Source of the DNA: Methyloversatilis universalis
Lineage (GTDB): Bacteria > Pseudomonadota > Gammaproteobacteria > Methylococcales > Methylococcaceae
Assembly: GCA_020723665.1 (NCBI GenBank)
Contig: DYIL01000018.1
Span: forward strand, 1 to 54,356
Length of the DNA stretch: 54,356 nucleotides
Direction: 5' to 3'
Numbering within the stretch: the first letter of the stretch is position 1; each line of letters opens with the position of its first letter. The translations under genes and the position numbers were made by a program. The notes under the pieces are model-generated. The model did no database searches. It saw nothing but the letters and a program-made list of their open reading frames with translations, and was not told the DNA's origin. This document shows positions 50,992 through 54,356 of this stretch, piece by piece.

Positions 50992-51713
50992 GTGCAAGCT
51001 TCGTCATCGGGCACGAATACGTATCCGAAGGCCCACACGGTCTGAATATAACGAGGACGGTTGGGATCCTCTTCTAGTAGTTTGCGCAGTCGCGAAATTT
51101 GCACATCGATGCTGCGGTCGTAGGCTACGTGCTCCCGCCCCCTTGCCAGCTCCATCAGCCGGTTACGTGACAAAGGATAACGTGGATGGGTGACCAATGC
51201 CTTGAGCACCGCGAATTCGCCGCTCGTCATCGGCAAGATGTCATCTCCCTTCCGGAGTTCCCGTCGACCCAGGCTCAACCGGTATGCTCCGAAGCTTATG
51301 ACCTCATCCTCGATTGTAGGGGCGCTAGGGGGCGGCAGCGGTGTCCGGCGACGCAGCACTGCCTTGATTCGGGCCAGCAGTTCGCGGGGACTGAAGGGTT
51401 TGGGTAGATAGTCATCAGCGCCCATCTCCAGTCCAATAATGCGGTCCACCTCATCGCCCTTAGCGGTGAGCATGATCACAGCGGGCTCTGTCCCCGCAAT
51501 CCGCAATCGCCTCAGGATAGAAAGCCCGTCCTCTCCGGGCAGCATCAGGTCCAGGACGATCAAGTCCCAGCGCTCTCTGCTCAGACGCAGATCCATAGCG
51601 GCGCCATCGCCGCATGCGGCTACTTTGAATCCCTGCTCCGACAAATAACGGTTGAGGAGGTCCCGCAGACGCAGGTCGTCGTCTACGACCAGAATCTTGA
51701 TTGGCTGTTCCAT
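50988..51713 (-). CDS. OmpR-like response regulator
   Basis: A 241-residue response regulator very close to OmpR in pattern: receiver with D11-D13, D55 in LIVLDLMLPGEDGLS, the switch threonine in MLTAKGDEVDR and K in YLPKPFSPRELL; then a winged helix with FAVLKALVTHPRYPLSRNRL, the AYDRSIDVQISRLRKLLEED recognition region and QTVWAFGYVFVPD. It pairs with the downstream kinase. It is divergent from genes for a repetitive secreted protein and an EF-hand protein, which are candidate targets. Confidence 0.93.
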   Translation of the reverse strand: MEQPIKILVVDDDLRLRDLLNRYLSEQGFKVAACGDGAAMDLRLSRERWDLIVLDLMLPGEDGLSILRRLRIAGTEPAVIMLTAKGDEVDRIIGLEMGADDYLPKPFSPRELLARIKAVLRRRTPLPPPSAPTIEDEVISFGAYRLSLGRRELRKGDDILPMTSGEFAVLKALVTHPRYPLSRNRLMELARGREHVAYDRSIDVQISRLRKLLEEDPNRPRYIQTVWAFGYVFVPDDEACT

Positions 51714-51818
51714 GATGCTCCGGCCACAACGGCTTCGCTTCGCATTGTTATCATGGGGGAGTCCTATCCGGCAGTCTCGCGAACAAAAAAGCCAGACCCG
51801 GGCGATGTAGTAACACGA

Positions 51819-51910
51819 TGTTTCCGCCTGAAACCATAGAAATAAAAATTTACACTTTTGTCATGGCGGGAAACATTCGCCTTACAAGATCACAGTAAGC
51901 TAATTACACT
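51819..51910. promoter_or_regulatory. Candidate operator/promoter between OmpR-like regulator and secreted-protein genes
   Basis: TGTTTCCGCC at 51819-51828 and GGCGGGAAACA at 51865-51875 form an inverted pair with one extra base. TTACA recurs at about 51850, 51882 and 51904 (TTACACTTTTG, TTACAAGATCA, TTACACTGCC). The region is AT-rich relative to its surroundings. Assignment to the OmpR-like regulator is inference. Confidence 0.35.
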
Positions 51911-51951
51911 GCCGTGATCGTTATCGGCAGGATCTTCAACCTCTTGGGGAG

Positions 51952-52389
51952 ATGATCGTGAAGTCGAGTACATTAGTTCCTGCGAAGACAAACCCGTTTG
52001 TTGATGATACCGCAGCCAAATCGATCAGGCCGCATCGCTGGTCGGTACTGCTGTGCGTGGTTGGCATGATAGCTATGTCCGCCCACGCTGCGGACGAGGA
52101 CCACAACCCGCCCGGACCGGCAGGCGGTGCCGGCACCAACTGGGAAAACCCACCCGGCCCTGCCGGCGGACCCGGCGCCAGCCCCGACCGACGGCGCTGG
52201 CGCGATCGGGACAATAACCCGCCCGGACCGGCAGGCGGTGCCGGCACCAACTGGGAAAACCCACCCGGCCCTGCCGGCGGACCCGGCGCCAGCCCCGACC
52301 GACGGCGCTGGCGCGATCGGAGCCACAACGCAGTCGGACCGGCAGGTACCCATAGTCCAAGCTTGGGCCGGCGCGACCGGAGGCATTGA
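51952..52389 (+). CDS. Secreted Pro/Gly-rich protein with 37-residue tandem repeats
   Basis: A 145-residue protein. After a long n-region, a signal sequence is visible (WSVLLCVVGMIAMSAHA, cleavage near AHA-AD). The mature part consists of two nearly identical 37-residue units, each with NPPGPAGGAGTNWENPPGPA and GGPGASPDRRRWRDR, plus a decayed third (AVGPAGTHSP). The collagen-like GPAGG content and the basic RRRWRDR blocks suggest an extended, surface-associated or nucleic-acid/polyanion-binding protein. GTG 51958 has better ribosome-site spacing than ATG 51952. It is transcribed away from the OmpR-like pair and just before an EF-hand protein. Confidence 0.6.
   Translation: MIVKSSTLVPAKTNPFVDDTAAKSIRPHRWSVLLCVVGMIAMSAHAADEDHNPPGPAGGAGTNWENPPGPAGGPGASPDRRRWRDRDNNPPGPAGGAGTNWENPPGPAGGPGASPDRRRWRDRSHNAVGPAGTHSPSLGRRDRRH
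52105..52348 (+). repeat. 111-bp tandem DNA repeat inside a coding sequence
   Basis: Unit 1 is 52105-52215 and unit 2 is 52216-52326, almost identical; about 22 bp of a third unit follow (CAGTCGGACCGGCAGG). The period is a multiple of three, so copy-number change keeps the frame. Within each unit a shorter half-repeat (CCCGGCC/CCCGGACC blocks) is also visible. Confidence 0.85.
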
Positions 52390-52472
52390 TCAGCCGAAAT
52401 CCGGTCGACTGCGAGCGCGGACCGCCAGATTACCGGGGTGTCCCTTGCCATCATGTGACGAAATCCAAGTCG

Positions 52473-52925
52473 ATGCTTAAACATCGCGGTAAGCACCGAA
52501 CCCGGGTGCAAGGAGCTTGGCTGCTGGTTTTCCTGTTTTCCCAGGTTGCCTGGGCTGAGCCGTTGGCGGGTCGACGTCACTTGATGGCTCCGCCTTTCGC
52601 TCAGGAGAGAGAGTCGCGCCGTTTCAATCTGGAAGGCAGCCTAACCCCGGAAGAGCGCCATCAATTGCGGCGGGATCTGGATTCGCTGTCACGCGAAATC
52701 TACCCCCGCCGCCCTGCTCTGGAGCGGCATTTGCAGGACTCCCGGCGTCGGGCTGTGGAACGCTTCGGCCACGCCGATGTGGATGGCGACAGGGCTCTCA
52801 ACCGAGCCGAGATGGAACATTTCGCCCCCCGTGCTGCCCGCCACTTCGACCGTATCGATAGCGACGGCGACGGACGGGTGACCGAGCAGGAATTGGCCGA
52901 CTCCTTCCGCAGGCGACAGGAATAG
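52473..52925 (+). CDS. Exported EF-hand protein
   Basis: A 150-residue protein. A signal peptide (RVQGAWLLVFLFSQVAWA) precedes a helical region with an LTPEERHQLRRDLDSLSREI block reminiscent of Spy-type LTxxQ segments, then two EF-hands whose calcium loops are DVDGDRALNRAE and DSDGDGRVTEQE. Both loops have acidic ligands at positions 1, 3, 5 and 12, so calcium binding is likely. Starts ATG 52473 or GTG 52455 are possible. It lies 83 bp after the repetitive secreted protein and is presumably co-transcribed with it under the OmpR-like regulator. Confidence 0.75.
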   Translation: MLKHRGKHRTRVQGAWLLVFLFSQVAWAEPLAGRRHLMAPPFAQERESRRFNLEGSLTPEERHQLRRDLDSLSREIYPRRPALERHLQDSRRRAVERFGHADVDGDRALNRAEMEHFAPRAARHFDRIDSDGDGRVTEQELADSFRRRQE

Positions 52926-52974
52926 CGGCGGGAACGGTTTTTGGAACGCTCCGAATCATTTTCGGACCGTAAAA

Positions 52975-53023
52975 AACCCTTCGACAGACTCAGGGCGAAC
53001 GGCCTATTGGGATAGGCTCTTAA
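52975..53023. repeat. Family C right-end fragment
   Basis: Core AACCCTTCGACAGACTCAGG followed by GGCCTATTGGGATAGGCTCT, matching the right arm of the family C unit at 13651-13748. The left end is missing. Confidence 0.6.
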
Positions 53024-53160
53024 CCCCTTCAAACGCCTCGACATCACGCGAAAAAAAGTCCCCCTACGACCCCAAGAAAAATCACCCGGAGCATCAAGCC
53101 CAAAACGAGCACGATCACCACGTCGTCGATGCCATCCCCCTCGACCGGCTATAAGAGTGG

Positions 53161-53219
53161 GTGGGTGTCCTTTTTGGTCTGGTTATAAGTGGGTCTGGTT
53201 ATAAGTGGGTGTCCTTTTT
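53161..53219. repeat. Short direct repeats
   Basis: GTCTGGTTATAAGTGG occurs twice in tandem (53177-53192, 53193-53208). The pair is flanked by two copies of GTGGGTGTCCTTTTT (53161-53175 and 53205-53219). It looks like replication slippage or an element footprint. The remaining sequence from 53024 to 53293 holds no gene. Confidence 0.6.
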
Positions 53220-53293
53220 AGGCGGCGGCACCTTTTGGGTGGCTCAGGATGCTGTGCTCAGTGTGGCGCATCGGGCAGTTTTTTGCCTCCGCT

Positions 53294-54356
53294 TTACCCG
53301 AACCACCCGTCATCATCGAGAATGGTACGTACTGCCGTCAGCTTGAGCACGCCCTCACCAAAGCTGCCACCGACGGGGTTGAAAACATCGAGGTAAAAAT
53401 ACTCGTTTGGCTCGGGCGTGCTGTCGCCAATGATCTCCACCGGTATCACCGCCTGGTTCTCATCGGGATACAGCTTCAGGGTGCCACTGGTGGGAAGGTA
53501 GTCGCTGTCGGCGATGGCCGTGCCGTCTCGCGTGGCATAGCCCACGCTCGGAATCTCATTGGGGTCACTGCGCACGCCGGTGAACCGCAGCAGGAAGTAG
53601 ACATAGCTGGTGCCGCTGTTGCCCTCAGCGACTTCCTTTTCGACCTCCTCTGGCCTACTCGGGACATTCGGGTAGTTGGCCCGCAGGCTCTGGTCGATCC
53701 ACTGCTCATAGGCACTCACCCGCTGCCAGGCGGCGATTTCACCAAAACTGCTGTCTGTACTGCTATCGATATCCGGGTTGACATTGCCCCGAATCAGACT
53801 CGCGGTATAACTGGCGACACCGGCAAGCTTGTTCTGTAAGAATGCTGGGCCACCACTATCCCCTTGGGCAAGAAAACCCTCATCCAGACCTTGCCCCAGG
53901 TCGTTGCGATCGATCAGGCGACCCAGAGCATCGTTGGCGGGGGTGCCATTGTCGAAGTCAGCAATCAGTTGTGTTCCCGCGAGCGGCGTCCAGGCCATCC
54001 CAGAGCCGAGGTGGCTCTTCAACGTCGCGGCATCGGCGTCGAACCGGTTGGCGGCCTTGAGGCGGATCGGCGTGCTGGTATCGCTGCGGGTGGCGCCTGC
54101 GCTTCCTATACCAGTCAGACCATAGCCCGTGAACGTGAACGCTTGTCCGATTTCGTCGCTGTCGCGGTAGATGTCATAGCGATCGGCCGCCACCGACGCA
54201 GTGTGTGACAGCCAAACGAGAGCAAGGTCGTTGTTGCTGTCTGAGTCATACCCCTGGTGGATCAAGATCTTAGATACGCTCGCCGTCAGCGTGCCGTCGC
54301 GCGTCTCAAAGGTCACACTGGCCGATCCCGTCCGCCCCGCGAACAAGTGAGCAGCC
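53294..54356 (-). CDS. Trypsin-like serine protease with Calx-beta-like tail, partial
   Basis: The gene runs off the right edge; 354 codons are visible. The catalytic His is at the edge (AAHLFAG, codon at 54347-54349), the Asp is in SNNDLALVWLSH and the Ser in AQGDSGGPAFLQNKLAGVAS, so the chymotrypsin-fold triad is complete. After SAYEQWIDQSLRANY comes a Calx-beta-like domain (VEKEVAEGNSGTSYVYFLLR, SVGYATRDGTAIADSDYLPT, PVEIIGDSTPEPNEYFYLDV), ending LDDDGWFG. The missing N-terminus would carry a signal peptide. Calx-beta modules in bacteria occur in secreted, calcium-dependent surface proteins. The gene stands apart from the genes to its left and could be part of an acquired region. Confidence 0.85.
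   Translation of the reverse strand, partial: AAHLFAGRTGSASVTFETRDGTLTASVSKILIHQGYDSDSNNDLALVWLSHTASVAADRYDIYRDSDEIGQAFTFTGYGLTGIGSAGATRSDTSTPIRLKAANRFDADAATLKSHLGSGMAWTPLAGTQLIADFDNGTPANDALGRLIDRNDLGQGLDEGFLAQGDSGGPAFLQNKLAGVASYTASLIRGNVNPDIDSSTDSSFGEIAAWQRVSAYEQWIDQSLRANYPNVPSRPEEVEKEVAEGNSGTSYVYFLLRFTGVRSDPNEIPSVGYATRDGTAIADSDYLPTSGTLKLYPDENQAVIPVEIIGDSTPEPNEYFYLDVFNPVGGSFGEGVLKLTAVRTILDDDGWFG

Overview
The window reads as chromosomal DNA of a GC-rich gammaproteobacterium, most likely an aerobic methanotroph or methylotroph of the Methylococcales type. The main evidence is an operon for tetrahydromethanopterin/methanofuran cofactors (mfnB, a DUF447 protein and a dihydropteroate-synthase-like protein) beside a class 2 pyrD. 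A two-subunit pyruvate carboxylase, a class I aldolase and a CopA/CopB copper system fit but are not diagnostic. No rRNA, tRNA or CRISPR array was seen.

Layout. 0-4 kb: a broken heparinase II/III-like gene, an FMN reductase and an exported amidohydrolase. 4-7.3 kb: a chemoreceptor with a nitrate/nitrite-sensing-type input domain, followed by a second gene that is that input domain alone. 7.8-10 kb: an exported YVTN beta-propeller and a DHDPS-family aldolase. 10-13 kb: an OmpR/EnvZ-type pair divergent from a Spy/CpxP-like periplasmic protein, with repeated TTGTATCG boxes between them. 13.8-15.3 kb: a bestrophin-type channel, a YbdD-like protein and a small coiled-coil protein. 15.7-19 kb: pyruvate carboxylase (pycA-pycB). 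19-21.4 kb: a truncated SulP transporter and a beta-carbonic anhydrase, divergent from an NhaR-like LysR regulator. 21.8-27.3 kb: a five-gene Hsp70 cassette (TPR protein, J-like protein, GrpE-like protein, Hsp70, zinc-ribbon protein). 27.6-28.8 kb: a second chemoreceptor. 28.9-32.8 kb: pyrD and the C1-cofactor genes. 33-37 kb: two methyltransferases, a CDP-alcohol phosphotransferase and a divergent glycosyltransferase, probably for an envelope lipid or glycolipid. 37-41 kb: an unknown lipoprotein and copB/copA. 41-43 kb: an IS481 remnant, a glycine-zipper lipoprotein and a MatP-like DNA-binding protein surrounded by four copies of one palindrome. 43-44 kb: fructose-bisphosphate aldolase. 45-49.4 kb: small exported or membrane genes, pseudogenes and repeats. 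49.6-53 kb: a second OmpR-type pair divergent from a repetitive Pro/Gly-rich secreted protein and an EF-hand protein. The right edge holds a partial trypsin-like protease with a Calx-beta-like tail.

Nearly every intergenic gap above 300 bp carries short repeats. At least four families can be separated by their terminal inverted repeats: A, TAATTCCATTT; B, TTAAGGAAGCTCTGA; C, TTAGAGCCTATCCCAA; D, CTAGAGCGTTTTC. A, B and C share a core related to TTCGACAAGCCTGTCCTGAG and are often nested. Several sit exactly at gene ends and contain the stop codon of the neighbouring gene.

The most promising observations are the MatP-like gene with two palindromes upstream and two embedded in its coding sequence, where both encode the peptide LVTH, and the self-contained Hsp70 cassette whose J-like protein has PPE in place of the HPD triad.
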